Source: Alphaproteobacteria bacterium (GTDB lineage Bacteria > Pseudomonadota > Alphaproteobacteria > Micavibrionales > CSBR16-224). Taken from it: DNA of 25,429 bases. The notes below the pieces were generated by a model, which was not told the origin of the DNA, did not search any database, and saw only the letters and a list, made by a program, of their open reading frames with translations. The position numbers and the translations under genes are program-made. Positions 13,415-21,429 of this stretch are shown in pieces (position 1 is the first letter of the stretch; each line of letters starts with the position of its first letter). The stretch is from contig SBHI01000197.1 in the NCBI GenBank assembly GCA_006226225.1, positions 1 through 25,429 on the forward strand. The letters are read 5' to 3'.

Positions 13415-13756
13415 TTGAAACTCAAGAAGCTAAAAGAAGAAGCAAAAAAATTCGGTTATTCATTCGATAGCAACGCCGGTGGACGGCATGCCAGTAAATT
13501 TGTGAATGAAAAAACAGGGCATAAAATTCCTGTGCCGTCGCATGGCGATGAAATCAAAGATCCGACCGCCGTAAGTATTTTAAAAAAAATGGGCTATAAA
13601 CCGCCTTCGAAACCGGTACCGGTCAAAGTGGCTTCTGCCGAGGAACTGACCACAGCAAAAGCAGTGAGGGACAAAGTTCTGGCGGAGCGCAACCGGAAGA
13701 AGCAGCTCAAGCGACATATGCGCGGTCTCTGCGATCATCCGGGCCCCCGTCGCTGA
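13415..13756 (+). CDS. Solitary HicA-like (dsRBD-fold) protein with basic C-terminal extension
   Basis: The 113-residue product begins with a region of about 62 residues that follows the HicA mRNA-interferase pattern: an N-terminal helix (KLKKLKEEAKKFGYSF), a strand with G-G-R-H-A-S-K-F (H25, at the place of the catalytic His of HicA), I-P-V-P-S-H-G-D-E-I, and a final helix SILKKMGY. A Pro/Val-rich linker and a very basic helical tail (AERNRKKQLKRHMRG) follow, about 50 residues longer than typical HicA. No HicB antitoxin is adjacent: neighbours are the HIG1-like gene and a glycosyltransferase. TTG at 13415 is preferred because GAAGG lies 11 bases upstream; a GTG at 13403 is in frame but overlaps that site. 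It may be a toxin, a domesticated RNA-binding protein, or half of a split pair. Confidence 0.65.
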   Translation: MKLKKLKEEAKKFGYSFDSNAGGRHASKFVNEKTGHKIPVPSHGDEIKDPTAVSILKKMGYKPPSKPVPVKVASAEELTTAKAVRDKVLAERNRKKQLKRHMRGLCDHPGPRR

Positions 13757-13848
13757 CTTTAAAAAAGATTCCTTTTTTACTTTGTAAATAACCCGTGTTA
13801 CTGTCATTCCCGTTGTTGAAATCAGAAAATACGGGGAGCGGTTTCGCC

Positions 13849-14838
13849 GTGAAAATCCTTTATATTACCTCCAACCGTCTGGGTGATGCCGTCCTGTCAA
13901 CGGGGCTGGTGCGCCATTTTGAAGAAACTTATCCTGATGCGGAAGTCACAGTGGCTTGCGGCGGTCTGGCCGAGAGCATTTTTGCGCCTGCGCCGGTTGT
14001 GACGCGTGTTATTCCGATGAAAAAAAGAAGCTGGTCGCGACACTGGCTTGACCTGTGGCGTGATTGCCGCAGCACGCGCTGGGATATGATTGTTGATATT
14101 CGCAACAGTGCCGTCTCGCGTTTACTGCGTGGCGGTAAAAAATACATTTTCAGTGGTAAGGGAGATGACAGGCTGCATAAGGTTGAGCAAATGGCGGCGG
14201 TGATGCGGCTAGATACGCCGCCTGCACCAAAATTGTGGTTTTCGCCGGAACAGATCAAAACGGCACAGCAATATATCGCAGATGAGGCAATGCCGGTTCT
14301 GGGAATCGGACCTGCTGCCAACTGGGTCGGGAAGATATGGCAGACGGATCGTTTTACCGAACTGGTACGCCGCTTGACAGCAAAAGACGGCATTCTTCCC
14401 GATGCGCCGGTAGCGGTTTTTGCCGCGCCTGGTGAGGAGGAGATCGCCTATAAACTGCTGGAAACTGTTCCGGAAGCGCGGCGCATTGATGTGATTGCCA
14501 AGCTGGATCCGGGAACGGCGGCGGCGGTGATTGCCCGTTGTGCATTCTTTGTGGGTAATGATTCAGGCCTGATGCATTGTGCGGCGGCGGCGGATGTGCC
14601 GAGCGTCGGACTGTTCGGACACGGCTTTCCCGCGCAATACCGTCCGTGGGGGAATCATTGCACCTATGTGCGCACGCCGGAAGACCCCGCCGCGTTACTG
14701 AAAGCCGCGGGCGTGGATCACCCGTCGCTGGTGACTCATAGTCTGATGGATTCTCTCAGCGTCGACATGGTGGAAGAGGCCGTGATAGAGCATTGGCGCA
14801 GAACCGCAGGTGCCGCAGCCAAGAAAAAAGCAGGCTAA
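13849..14838 (+). CDS. Glycosyltransferase family 9 (heptosyltransferase-like)
   Basis: The 329-residue protein has the two Rossmann halves of LPS heptosyltransferases. The N-terminus MKILYITSNRLGDAVLSTGL matches the family start where R-L-G-D binds the acceptor side. The C-terminal half has GIGPAANWVGKIWQTDRF, in which the lysine contacts the sugar nucleotide, and VGNDSGLMHCAAAADVPSVG with the nucleotide-binding D-S-G-x-x-H. It probably transfers a heptose or similar sugar from an ADP- or NDP-donor to the LPS core at the inner membrane. GTG 13849 is chosen because GGGGAG lies ten bases before it; an upstream GTG at 13795 adds an unrelated 18 residues. The gene ends in a Lys-rich tail encoded partly by the terminator. 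Confidence 0.88.
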   Translation: MKILYITSNRLGDAVLSTGLVRHFEETYPDAEVTVACGGLAESIFAPAPVVTRVIPMKKRSWSRHWLDLWRDCRSTRWDMIVDIRNSAVSRLLRGGKKYIFSGKGDDRLHKVEQMAAVMRLDTPPAPKLWFSPEQIKTAQQYIADEAMPVLGIGPAANWVGKIWQTDRFTELVRRLTAKDGILPDAPVAVFAAPGEEEIAYKLLETVPEARRIDVIAKLDPGTAAAVIARCAFFVGNDSGLMHCAAAADVPSVGLFGHGFPAQYRPWGNHCTYVRTPEDPAALLKAAGVDHPSLVTHSLMDSLSVDMVEEAVIEHWRRTAGAAAKKKAG

Positions 14839-14852
14839 AAAGCCTGCTTTTT
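14825..14852 (+). terminator. Rho-independent terminator, probably bidirectional
   Basis: AGCAGGCT (14829-14836) pairs perfectly with AGCCTGCT (14841-14848) around AAAA, followed by TTTT and preceded by an A run, so it works in both directions between convergent genes. The stop codon TAA at 14836-14838 lies at the top of the stem and loop, so the coding sequence enters the hairpin. Confidence 0.9.
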
Positions 14853-14873
14853 CTTAAGTGACGCCAATCAGCG

Positions 14874-15407
14874 TCAGTCATTCATATGTTGGAAATCATC
14901 CGTTTTAAGTTTTGCACGGCGCATTTCTTCAGCTTCTTCGATGCTGCTGGTGCCGTATTCGCGGATGGCTTTTGTGACCTTATAGTTTTTCTTTGCTTTA
15001 TCGGCATGCTGATAGCGGACATATTGTACGCGTTCCCAGCCTTTGTGGCGCATGCAGCTTTCAAAATCATGGAAGTCACTGTGGTCAATGCGCATATCTT
15101 TGTAACGCGCGGGTGTTTCAAAGTAATCCAGATCGCCGGATTCTTTCAGAGCCTTGTGATAGACACTGTGTGTTTCAGGCGGTGTTGTTTCGCGCAGAGC
15201 TTCAAGCTCAACCAATTCGTCAATCTCGCGAACGCAACCGGCAATATTCTGCTCGAGCTGTTGTTGCGCCTTCGGGCCTGTCAGATACAGCGCCGAATGC
15301 ATTTCAATACGCTGCCAATAGGCCTCTGCCATATTCCGGGGCGTACATCCTGAGAGAACCGCCGTCAGAACACAGATGCTTGTGAATGTGCCGATACGTT
15401 TTAGCAT
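14874..15407 (-). CDS. Putative lipoprotein of unknown function
   Basis: The 177-residue product has a lipoprotein signal: basic start MLKR, a hydrophobic core, and the lipobox L-S-G-C with C21 as lipidation site, followed by T-P-R. The mature part is charged and mostly helical, with two further cysteines (in IAGCVREIDELVE and FESCMRHKGWERV) that could form a disulfide. CMRHKGW resembles the short cysteine motif seen in several small proteobacterial outer-membrane lipoproteins, but I do not recognise a named family. The C-terminus (SSIEEAEEMRRAKL) is likely coiled coil. AGAGG lies about 11 bases before the ATG, and a candidate promoter lies upstream. It converges on the glycosyltransferase gene across the shared terminator. 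Confidence 0.8.
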   Translation of the reverse strand: MLKRIGTFTSICVLTAVLSGCTPRNMAEAYWQRIEMHSALYLTGPKAQQQLEQNIAGCVREIDELVELEALRETTPPETHSVYHKALKESGDLDYFETPARYKDMRIDHSDFHDFESCMRHKGWERVQYVRYQHADKAKKNYKVTKAIREYGTSSIEEAEEMRRAKLKTDDFQHMND

Positions 15408-15486
15408 TTTAAATCAAACCTCTTTTTACTTGTTACGCGAGGGGTGGAAGACCCTTCCTTGCGGAAAATCGAAAACTTCTTGAAAT

Positions 15487-15514
15487 AGTTTAGCACAGCC
15501 GACAAAAACGCCAA
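15487..15514 (-). promoter_or_regulatory. Candidate promoter for the lipoprotein gene
   Basis: On the minus strand TTGGCG (15514-15509) and TAAACT (15492-15487) are separated by 16 bases, leaving a leader of roughly 70 bases before the ATG at 15407. Confidence 0.4.
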
Positions 15515-15518
15515 GTGT

Positions 15519-17327
15519 TTAATTTGCTTTTTCATCAAACCACCATGTCTCAATTACCGTACCATAGGTCGGCACATTGGGGGAAGAGGATAAATGGACA
15601 TCATGTGCAACCAGATCTTTTCCCAGATAATAGAGCGGGATGGTGTAATATCCCCACAGCAGGGCACGATCCAGCGCGCGGGCCTGTGTGACAAGCGCCG
15701 CGCGGCTTGGCGCCTGCGCGATACTTTGCGCCAGAGCATCAATGGCAGGGTTTTTGACGCCGGAATAATTGCGGCTGCCGTTCATATCGGCGGCGGCGCT
15801 GCCCCAGTAATTCACCTGCTCATTGCCCGGCGAGAGGGTGTTAAACCATGTGAAAAAAACCATATCATAATCAAAAGAATCCAGCCGTCCCTGATATTGG
15901 GCGCTTTCAACCTGCCGCAGATTGGCGGTGATACCCAGTCTTTGCAGCGATTGCGCGAAGGCCAGCGCGATTTTTTTCTCTTCCTGTGTTTGCAGCAGAA
16001 TTTCAAACCGGAACGGTGCGCCATCCTCTTTCCGTACCAGTTGTTGGTCAACGACATGCCATCCGGCTTCGTCCAGCAGTTTGAGGGCTTTGCGCATATT
16101 GCTGCGGCGGTCGGCGCCGTCATCAGGCGTATAAATATGTGTAAACAGTTCCGGCGGCAGAGAGTCTTGATAATCTGTCAGGGCATCCAGTTCGTCTCCC
16201 TCGGGCAGGCCGCGGGCGGCGAGTTCGGAATTCGGGAAAAAGCTGTCGATCCGCTTGAAGGCACCGTAGAAAATATTCTTGTTCAGCCAGTCGAAATCAA
16301 ACATCAGCGACAGCGCCTGACGTGTTTTGCGGTCGGAAAAAATATCACGGCGGGTATTAAAAACAAGGGAGCGCACACGCTCGGGTCGTTCATGGGGGAT
16401 GGAGCGCGCCAGAATACGGCCTTCCTGTACGGCCGGAATATCATATCCGGTTGTCCATTTGCCGATATCGTTTTCGCGGCGCAGATTATAAGCCCCGCTC
16501 TTAAAGGCTTCAAAAGCAATATCGTCATCGCGGTAATAGCTGAAGGCGACCGTATCAAAATTATAATGTCCGGCATTGACGGGCAAATCGCGACCCCAGT
16601 AATCCGGCACTTTCTGATAGGTAATGCTGCGCCCTGCATCGACTGCGGCGATTTTATAAGGCCCGCTGCCCAGCGGCGGGGTCAGGGTGGTTTTGGAGAT
16701 GTCACGGCCTTCCGCCGTCCAGTAATGTTTAGGCAATACCGTCATCATCGCCAGAATAAGCGCGGTTTCCGCATCATAACCTTCACCGAAATCAAAGCGG
16801 ACGCTGTTCTCATCCAGTTTTGTGACTTTATCGACCATACCGTACACGCGCTGCCGGACAGGATGCCCGTATTTGCGGTAGGAGTCGTAGCTGAAAATCA
16901 CATCTTCGGCTGTCATCGGCGTGCCGTCATGGAAACGCGCCTGCGGATTCAGATGAAAGATAATAAAAGAGCGGTCTTCCGGAATCTGGATTGTTTCGGC
17001 GACCAGACCATAGAGCGTAAAGGGTTCATCCCAGACGCGCGTCATCAGCTTGTCCTGCGTTAGTTCGAGATAGCTGGCGGCGCTGCCTTTGATAATCAGA
17101 TTGTTCAAATTGTCGAAATGTCCGATGATCGCCCGATTTAAAACGCCGCCTTGCGGCGCATCGGGATTGGCGTAATCAAAATGTTTGAAATCGGCCGGAT
17201 ATTTCGGCGCACCATGCATGGCCAGCGCATGGACGGGCGGCGGCAAATTATCCGCATATGATATTAAGGGATTTAAAAAAATTGCAAAAACAAAGAAATA
17301 GAAAATTTTCCGAAAGAATTTTCTCAT
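15519..17327 (-). CDS. YejA-type extracellular solute-binding protein, family 5
   Basis: The 602-residue periplasmic protein has a signal peptide (basic MRKFFRK, aromatic core, cleavage after ISYA) and the family 5 binding-protein layout: ALAMHGAPKYPADFKHFDYANPDAPQGG near the mature N-terminus, RFHDGTPMTAEDVIFSYD around 150, and LGSGPYKI near 240. The N-terminal ALAMHG/YPADFKHF/PDAPQGG segments and the length match YejA, the binding subunit of the YejABEF ABC importer for oligopeptides such as microcin C, or a paralogue. No yejB, yejE or yejF is in the window. The gene lies 23 bases downstream of adenosine kinase in the same direction and has no obvious ribosome binding site, so it is likely expressed from the kinase transcript. 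Confidence 0.88.
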   Translation of the reverse strand: MRKFFRKIFYFFVFAIFLNPLISYADNLPPPVHALAMHGAPKYPADFKHFDYANPDAPQGGVLNRAIIGHFDNLNNLIIKGSAASYLELTQDKLMTRVWDEPFTLYGLVAETIQIPEDRSFIIFHLNPQARFHDGTPMTAEDVIFSYDSYRKYGHPVRQRVYGMVDKVTKLDENSVRFDFGEGYDAETALILAMMTVLPKHYWTAEGRDISKTTLTPPLGSGPYKIAAVDAGRSITYQKVPDYWGRDLPVNAGHYNFDTVAFSYYRDDDIAFEAFKSGAYNLRRENDIGKWTTGYDIPAVQEGRILARSIPHERPERVRSLVFNTRRDIFSDRKTRQALSLMFDFDWLNKNIFYGAFKRIDSFFPNSELAARGLPEGDELDALTDYQDSLPPELFTHIYTPDDGADRRSNMRKALKLLDEAGWHVVDQQLVRKEDGAPFRFEILLQTQEEKKIALAFAQSLQRLGITANLRQVESAQYQGRLDSFDYDMVFFTWFNTLSPGNEQVNYWGSAAADMNGSRNYSGVKNPAIDALAQSIAQAPSRAALVTQARALDRALLWGYYTIPLYYLGKDLVAHDVHLSSSPNVPTYGTVIETWWFDEKAN

Positions 17328-17350
17328 GCGATTTTGCCGTTTTTTATGCC

Positions 17351-18352
17351 TTAGGCGGCATGTCCTATTTTTTCTTCTAGCAGTTCAGCCAGACTGATTT
17401 GCGGTCTTGCGCCCATATGTGTCAATGCTTCGGAGGCGGCGATCGCTCCCATACGTCCGCAGACATCCAGCTTGCGGCCGTTGGTATAGCCGTGCAAAAA
17501 GCCTGCTGCGTAAAGATCACCGGCACCTGTTGTGTCGACAACCTGTCCGACGGGCTCGGCGGCGATATCAATGACAGTATCGGGGGTGATAATGACAGAG
17601 CCGTGTTCGCCACGTGTCAGCACAGCCAGTTCGCAATTCTGCTGAACGGCATAGACGACATCTTCAAAGCTTTCAACCTCGAACAGCATCTTATATTCAT
17701 TCTCGTTTCCGAACAGAATATCGACATGGTTGACGACCAGATCATGGAATTCTTCACGGTGGCGCTCGACGCAGAATACATCCGACAAGGCGAGGGCGAC
17801 CTGCACACCTGTTTCATGTCCGATTTCCGCTGCTTGACGGAAGGCTTGTTTGGCGCGGCTGCGGTCGAACAGATAGCCTTCCAGATAAACGATTTTGGCG
17901 GATTGAATCAGATCGGGACGGATATCCGTCGGCGCGATCCAGACACTGGCACCAAGAAAAGTACACATGGTGCGCTGTCCGTCGGGTGTCACAAGAATAA
18001 GGCAGCGTGCTGTTGGCGGGCCGTCTTCAAGACGCGGCGTATCATAAGTCACGCCCATGGATTTCATATCGTGCTGGAAAACGTCACCCAGCTGGTCATG
18101 TGCGACCTTGCCGATAAAACCGGCCTGACTTCCCAGTGACGCAAGGGCGGCAATCGTATTGGCAACGGAGCCGCCGGAGATTTCAACACCCGGGCCCATT
18201 TTGCCGTATAGTTCACTGGCCTGGTCGGCCTCAATCAGGGCCATCGTGCCTTTGGTCAGTTGCTCCTGCACCAGAAAAACTTCATCTGTGTGGGACAGAA
18301 CATCGACGATCGCATTGCCGATTCCGACGACACTCAGTTGTTTGCTGCTCAT
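17351..18352 (-). CDS. PfkB-family adenosine kinase-like sugar kinase
   Basis: The 333-residue enzyme has both PfkB signatures: SGGSVANTIAALASLG (59-74), and D-T-T-G-A-G-D (273-279) with catalytic base D279 and anion hole. The start VVGIGNAIVDVLSHTDEVFL and NENEY at 216-220 match the alphaproteobacterial proteins annotated as adenosine kinases, distinct from ribokinase or fructokinase. It would phosphorylate adenosine, or a related nucleoside, with ATP in the cytoplasm as part of purine salvage. The ATG at 18352 has AAGAGA a few bases upstream. It diverges from the TetR-fold gene and precedes the YejA-type gene. The exact nucleoside specificity is inferred from overall family resemblance. Confidence 0.87.
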   Translation of the reverse strand: MSSKQLSVVGIGNAIVDVLSHTDEVFLVQEQLTKGTMALIEADQASELYGKMGPGVEISGGSVANTIAALASLGSQAGFIGKVAHDQLGDVFQHDMKSMGVTYDTPRLEDGPPTARCLILVTPDGQRTMCTFLGASVWIAPTDIRPDLIQSAKIVYLEGYLFDRSRAKQAFRQAAEIGHETGVQVALALSDVFCVERHREEFHDLVVNHVDILFGNENEYKMLFEVESFEDVVYAVQQNCELAVLTRGEHGSVIITPDTVIDIAAEPVGQVVDTTGAGDLYAAGFLHGYTNGRKLDVCGRMGAIAASEALTHMGARPQISLAELLEEKIGHAA

Positions 18353-18386
18353 TCTCTTATACTCTTCCGTTTCTTTATTATTGTCT

Positions 18387-18415
18387 TTGGCTCTTTATGA
18401 ATAGTCTGCTATGGT
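18387..18415 (+). promoter_or_regulatory. Weak candidate promoter for the TetR-fold gene
   Basis: TTGGCT (18387-18392) and TATGGT (18410-18415) are 17 bases apart, about 30 bases before the chosen start codon. Confidence 0.3.
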
Positions 18416-18444
18416 TCAAAAAAAAATTCACAGACGTCAAGACA

Positions 18445-19035
18445 ATGACAGAACACGAACAAAAAAGACAGAAAATTCTCGCCGCAGCGCTGGAATTGGC
18501 CGCAAAAAGGGCGTGGGAGTCCGTCTCTCTTTTAGACATTGCCCGCAAAGCCGGGGTGCCGCATCAGGACATCACCGCCGTTTTTCCGCAGAAATACGAT
18601 ATCACCAGTGCCGTGCTGCGCGATATAGACGACCGCATGAGCATCGAGGATCTGGGGCTGGACGGAGAGAGAGATTCGTTGAAAGACCGGCTGTTCGAGA
18701 TTGTGATGTTCCGTTTTGACCTGTTGGCCGAAGACCGGGAGGCGATGGTCTCGATGCTGAAACCGGCCATGCAGTCGCTGGAACAGGCGGCACAGCATAA
18801 ACAGGGCTTTTGTCACAGTATGCGCTTGATCATCGAAAAGGCGGAGATGGATTGTGATCATGTCTTGAAAGAAGATATTTTGATTGCGGCGCTGGGTTTG
18901 GTCTATATGATGACCGTCAGAATCTGGCTGCAAGACGACAGCCCGGACATGACAAGGACAATGGCGGCGCTGGATCGCTATCTGGAGCGGATGCTGAAGA
19001 TTTTACCCCTGCAGGACAGGGCGGAAGCGGCGTAG
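18445..19035 (+). CDS. TetR-fold regulator (or COQ9-like protein)
   Basis: The 196-residue protein starts with a TetR-type helix-turn-helix (KILAAALELAAKRAWESVSLLDIARKAGVPHQDITAVFPQKYDI, residues 10-53), followed by an all-helical ligand domain. The C-terminal part (DRLFEIVMFRFDLLAEDREAM and a late LDRYLERMLKIL helix) is reminiscent of the COQ9-like branch of the TetR fold, where proteins bind lipids rather than DNA, so a ubiquinone-related role is possible. The start ATG 18445 places the HTH at the usual distance. An in-frame ATG at 18397 would add 16 residues, and neither has a good ribosome binding site. It lies 69 bases before bamA in the same direction, and could regulate the divergent adenosine kinase or itself. 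Confidence 0.75.
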   Translation: MTEHEQKRQKILAAALELAAKRAWESVSLLDIARKAGVPHQDITAVFPQKYDITSAVLRDIDDRMSIEDLGLDGERDSLKDRLFEIVMFRFDLLAEDREAMVSMLKPAMQSLEQAAQHKQGFCHSMRLIIEKAEMDCDHVLKEDILIAALGLVYMMTVRIWLQDDSPDMTRTMAALDRYLERMLKILPLQDRAEAA

Positions 19036-19104
19036 AAATGCGTCTGGTCAAAAACAAGAAGTTCTGCTAGGCTGAACATTGGGAGAAGGTATAACAAAGA
19101 AGCG

Positions 19105-21381
19105 ATGCCCTTGAAGTTCATCAGATATTTACTACTGTTGATGACGGCCGCATGCTTGTTTTTGCATACGTCCGCCGCCTATGCCGAGACCGTTGAAAAG
19201 ATTCGGATCGAAGGCGCGGAGCGTATTGAACCCGCGACGGTGATGACCTATCTGGACATCCAGCCCGGCGATGATCTGACGCAGGATAAGCTGAACCAAA
19301 GCCTGAAAACATTGTTCGGTACGGGGCTTTTTGCCGATATTGATTTTTACATGCAGGGCCGCGATCTGGTTGTTCAGGTGGTGGAAAATCCTGTCATTAA
19401 TAAAATCGCCTTTGAAGGCAACAAACAATTGAAGAATGAAGATCTTCTGGCGGAAATCCGCCTGCGCCCGCGTGTTGTTTTTACCCGCACAAAAGTGCAG
19501 ACCGATGTGGAAAGGCTGCTCGAAGTCTACCGTCTGAGCGGCTTGTTTTCAGCGACGATCGAACCGAAAATCATTAAACTGGATCAAAACCGCGTCAATC
19601 TGGTCTTTGAAATCTATGAAGGGCCGAAGACGCGTATTCGCAAGATCAGCTTCCTTGGCAATCAGCAGTTCAGTAACGCGAAGCTGGAAAGTGTCATCCG
19701 CAGCCGCGAAACGGCATGGTACCGCTTCCTTTCTGCAAATGACAAATACGACCCTGATCGGCTGGCTTTTGACCGTGAGTTGCTGCGCCGCTTTTATTTG
19801 AACAGCGGCTATGCCGATTTTCAGATTACCTCCGCCGTTGCTGAACTGTCGCAAGACCGCAAGGACTTTTTCCTGACCTTTACGCTGGAGGAAGGCGAAC
19901 GCTACCGTATCGGCAAAATTAGCGTGGAAAATAATGTGCAGGAATTGCAGGCCGACTGGGTACGCGGATTGGTCGACCTGAAAGAAGGCTCCTGGTATAA
20001 CGCTGAAGCGGTTGAGGATACGGTCGTAAACCTCACGACAGAAATCGGCAACCGGCAATATGCTTTCATTGATGTGCGTCCGCGTGTGGAACGCCGCCGC
20101 GCTGATAAACAGATTGATCTGGTCTTTGTTGTGAATGAAAGTGCCAAGGCTTTTGTGAATAATATCAATATTAACGGTAACGTTCGGACACTGGATCAGG
20201 TTGTGCGCCGCGAAATGCTGCTTGTGGAAGGTGATCCGTTCAACCGCACCCGCGTGCAGAAATCGAAGCAGAACATCAAAGACCTCGATTTCTTTGAAGA
20301 GGTCGAAATACGCACGGTGCCGACTGCGGTGGAAGACAAGGTTGATATTGAAGTTGATGTGCAAGAAAAATCCACAGGCGAGCTGATGATCGGTGCGGGT
20401 TTCTCGACGCAGGACGGCCCGTTGGCGGATTTCCGCTTGCGTGAGCGGAACTTTCTCGGAAAAGGGCAAATGCTGGACTTTTCGACCACGCTGTCAGGCG
20501 TGCGCACGGAATTTGAATTTGGTTTTACCGAGCCTTATTTCCTGAACCGTGACTTGCAGGCTGGTTTTAACGTCTTTCACATTACACGCGATTTGCAGGA
20601 TGTCAGCTCCTATGACCGCAGGCAGACAGGCGGGCGGATGTTTACCGATTATCCTCTGGCGAAAAACCTGCGCCAGACATTGTCCTACCGTCTTGAAAAG
20701 AACGAAATTACCAATGTGCAGCCGACAGCCTCGCTGTTTATTCAGTTGCAGCAAGGCAAGCGTGTGACCTCTGCCGTTGCGCAGCGTTTGACCTATGATA
20801 CGCGAAACAGCACGACAGATCCGACGGAAGGCGGTATTTTCCGCTTTGATACGGAAATCGCCGGTCTGGGCGGAGATGCGCGTTATTTCAGCACCCGCAT
20901 CGGCGCGAACTATTACTGGCCTTTGACCAAACAATGGATTGTCAGCGTGTTAGGGGAAGCTGGCCATATCGTGGCTTTTGGCGGGCAGACGGTTCAGATT
21001 AACGAGCGTTTCTCTATGGGCGGCACAACCTTACGCGGTTTTGAGCGTTCCGGTGTGGGGCCGCGCGACTTTGCGACCTCCGATGCTTTGGGTGGAAACA
21101 CGTTTTACCGTGGCTCTGCCGAAGTCGGCTTCCCGCTGGGACTGCCGGAAGAGTTTCAAATCCGCGGGCATCTGTTCAGTGACTTCGGTAGCTTATGGGG
21201 CATTGATGGCAGCGGTGCGGGGCTTGTAGGTGAAGATGCCTCTCTGCGTCTGTCCGTTGGGGCGGGGGTGTCGTGGAAGTCGCCGCTGGGGCCGATCCGC
21301 GTGGATGTAACGGCACCGATTCTGAAAGAAGACTTTGACATGACGCAGGTTTTAAGCTTTAGTTTCGGAACAAGCTTTTAA
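19105..21381 (+). CDS. bamA: Outer-membrane protein assembly factor BamA
   Basis: The 758-residue Omp85 protein has a signal peptide ending in AAYA, five POTRA domains spanning roughly residues 27-405 (each with a helix-strand pattern such as GTGLFADIDFYMQG and LDFFEEVEIRTV), and a 16-stranded barrel to the C-terminus. The barrel holds the conserved loop 6 motif in GGTTLRGF, which packs against the barrel wall, and ends with phenylalanine (SFSFGTSF), the usual C-terminal signal. It inserts beta-barrel proteins into the outer membrane with other Bam subunits. Its length is close to that of other proteobacterial BamA proteins. A modest GAAG lies just before the ATG. It leads the lipid A operon that follows without a visible terminator. 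Confidence 0.98.
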   Translation: MPLKFIRYLLLLMTAACLFLHTSAAYAETVEKIRIEGAERIEPATVMTYLDIQPGDDLTQDKLNQSLKTLFGTGLFADIDFYMQGRDLVVQVVENPVINKIAFEGNKQLKNEDLLAEIRLRPRVVFTRTKVQTDVERLLEVYRLSGLFSATIEPKIIKLDQNRVNLVFEIYEGPKTRIRKISFLGNQQFSNAKLESVIRSRETAWYRFLSANDKYDPDRLAFDRELLRRFYLNSGYADFQITSAVAELSQDRKDFFLTFTLEEGERYRIGKISVENNVQELQADWVRGLVDLKEGSWYNAEAVEDTVVNLTTEIGNRQYAFIDVRPRVERRRADKQIDLVFVVNESAKAFVNNININGNVRTLDQVVRREMLLVEGDPFNRTRVQKSKQNIKDLDFFEEVEIRTVPTAVEDKVDIEVDVQEKSTGELMIGAGFSTQDGPLADFRLRERNFLGKGQMLDFSTTLSGVRTEFEFGFTEPYFLNRDLQAGFNVFHITRDLQDVSSYDRRQTGGRMFTDYPLAKNLRQTLSYRLEKNEITNVQPTASLFIQLQQGKRVTSAVAQRLTYDTRNSTTDPTEGGIFRFDTEIAGLGGDARYFSTRIGANYYWPLTKQWIVSVLGEAGHIVAFGGQTVQINERFSMGGTTLRGFERSGVGPRDFATSDALGGNTFYRGSAEVGFPLGLPEEFQIRGHLFSDFGSLWGIDGSGAGLVGEDASLRLSVGAGVSWKSPLGPIRVDVTAPILKEDFDMTQVLSFSFGTSF

Positions 21382-21384
21382 AGC

Positions 21385-21404
21385 TTCGCAAAAGATTCGC
21401 AAAA
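21385..21404. repeat. Short tandem repeat between bamA and skp
   Basis: TTCGCAAAA occurs twice, at 21385-21393 and 21396-21404, in an 11-base period within the 48-base gap. It is preceded by the AAGCTT-rich end of bamA. It may be an RNA or protein contact site, or chance. Confidence 0.5.
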
Positions 21405-21429
21405 CACGTTCAAATAAAGGGGGAAGGTG

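Noticed and set aside
15594..17063. Long open frame (489 codons) on the plus strand opposite the YejA-type gene
   Set aside because: The minus strand encodes a full family 5 binding protein with signal peptide; the plus-strand product has no domain and no ribosome binding site, so it is an antisense shadow.
18136..18444. N-terminal extension of the TetR-fold gene to 18136
   Set aside because: It runs antisense through the adenosine kinase gene and adds sequence unrelated to any TetR protein.
19549..20469. 306-codon minus-strand frame inside bamA
   Set aside because: It lies wholly antisense to clear POTRA-coding sequence and shows no protein features.
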